In this document: piece after piece, positions 62,966-64,000 of the stretch
Layout: each line of letters opens with the position of its first letter
How positions within the stretch are numbered: the stretch's first letter is position 1
NCBI RefSeq assembly: GCF_032854445.1
Contig: NC_088296.1
Span: 12,934,706-12,998,705 of the forward strand
Source of the DNA: Liolophura sinensis
Taxonomy: Eukaryota; Mollusca; Polyplacophora; Chitonida; Chitonidae
Length of the DNA: 64,000 nt
Reading direction: 5' to 3'
Made by a program: the position numbers and the translations under genes
The notes under the pieces: model-generated
The model's input: the letters and a program-made list of their open reading frames with translations, nothing else
Databases searched by the model: none
Told to the model about the DNA's origin: nothing

Positions 62966-63048
62966 ATTTATAGGTAGTGGGTGTATCCGATCAAAATCAA
63001 AAACGGCAGGCAAAGACCCTCTTCTACCTGCCTAGATATATATATACC
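62966..63048 (-). promoter_or_regulatory. CTSL: Possible cathepsin L core promoter and non-coding first exon
   Basis: On the - strand ggtatatatatatc (63048-63035) could be a TATA box. About 70-80 bases on, a strong donor, AAAT/gtaagta, starts at 62965. A ~50-base exon ending at 62966 would splice to the acceptor just before the ATG at 60052. Supported only by signal spacing. Confidence 0.4.
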
Positions 63049-64000
63049 AAACAGTGATATCAGATAAGAGCATAACAATAGCTGTCATGTGACCGAGATC
63101 ATGTGATAGTAAGATTTGACTCAGTTTCAAATTTCAAACATTACAAATGTCACAAGATACTTTTACTGACAATACAGAAGTCAGGGGTCCGATAACTTCG
63201 GACTCATCGAGAAATTTTAGAATTACATCAGACGTAACAAGTAAGGTCATGCTCAGGACAATTGCACAATTGCACAATTAAAAGTGATTGTTAAAAATCG
63301 GTTACTCCGCTTGCACAAAGTAATTGTGACATGATTTTAACTTTTCGGAGGTAAATAATTGTCTTTATTTTCAGAAAAGATATAGATCATAATGATTCAA
63401 CAGCTTATAACGTGTAAAAAATTCTCCGGCAAGTGTTTGTACTTCACGCCAATCAGATTGCAAATTTTTATTATGAATTATCATTATCACAGTTTACAAT
63501 CCCTTTCTGAAACAACGTCCCTGCACAATTTATTTGTTTATTTATTTGATTGGTGTTTTACGCCGTACCAAATAATATTTCCCTCATACCACGACGGCCA
63601 GCATTATGGTGGGAGGAAACCGGAGAGAGCCCGGAGCAAACTCACGACCATCAGCAGGTTGCTGACGGTGATTTCCACGTACGGCTGGAGAGGAAACCAG
63701 TATGAGCTGGGCTTGAACTTACAGCCGCCGCATTGGTGAAAGGCTCTTGGGCTACTGCGCCGCGCTGGCGTGGTTAACTACCTCGGCCACGGAGGCCGAT
63801 CGCCCTTCACAACTGACCGATTCATATATAATTATGTGAGTAACAATACAATCAAATACATATGTTATATCATCTTTATTTAATACACATATACATATAT
63901 ATTTGAGTGAAGTATAAGACTTGATGTTACCCGATACAATTTGGACTTACTCAAAACGTGAACGTTTGGCCTACTGTGATATATTTTGTATCCTTAAGTA
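63049..64000. other. Right-edge intergenic DNA
   Basis: Apart from the SINE at 63531-63799 I see nothing recognisable. AT-rich, no open frame worth calling. Confidence 0.6.
63531..63799 (-). mobile_element. SINE family A, full length
   Basis: (attt)n, gattggtgttttacgccgta, through ggcttgaacttacagccgcc to ctcggccacggaggcc. Confidence 0.92.

Overview
This window is animal nuclear DNA, most likely from a mollusc (bivalve or gastropod). Three multi-exon genes have short exons, GT-AG introns of 0.2-4.8 kb, and animal-type products. The DNA between exons is full of two tRNA-derived SINE families, decayed retrotransposons and an unusual number of private minisatellites. The taxon call rests mainly on my recollection that the commonest SINE is widespread in molluscs, so it is inference. 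Gene identities rest on reading the exons and splicing them by eye; every join below keeps the reading frame.

Layout. (1) 217-13997, + strand: the last ten coding exons (425 residues) of a neprilysin-like M13 zinc metallopeptidase. The 5' part lies off the left edge. HELTH, GENIAD and the C-terminal CxxW are all present. (2) 13998-22022: an 8 kb convergent intergenic or 3' region holding SINEs, a 42-bp minisatellite of about 27 copies and a 25-bp minisatellite. (3) 44690-22023, - strand: a complete guanine deaminase gene (GDA), 13 coding exons, 450 residues, with all five expected zinc ligands. Its introns hold most of the minisatellites, a hAT-like MITE, SINEs, and an inverted, decayed copy of its own exon 7. 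(4) 44700-55450: gene-poor DNA with BEL/Pao and LINE ribonuclease H relics, a THAP-like fragment and SINEs. (5) 60052-55628, - strand: a complete cathepsin L-like cysteine protease, 7 coding exons, 329 residues, with a probable upstream non-coding first exon near 62966-63015. (6) 60430-64000: intergenic DNA with one full SINE.

The three genes do not form a pathway: an ectoenzyme peptidase, a cytosolic purine-salvage enzyme and a lysosomal or digestive protease. The neprilysin gene and GDA are convergent; GDA and the cathepsin gene lie in tandem on the - strand.

The most interesting material is structural. Copies of one dispersed cassette each flank a different minisatellite. A partial inverted duplicate of a GDA exon-intron block sits three exons away. 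An exact 89-bp duplication doubles a neprilysin splice acceptor. A minisatellite has grown out of a neprilysin splice donor and has a sister array 46 kb away. No operon, CRISPR array, rRNA or intact tRNA gene was seen.
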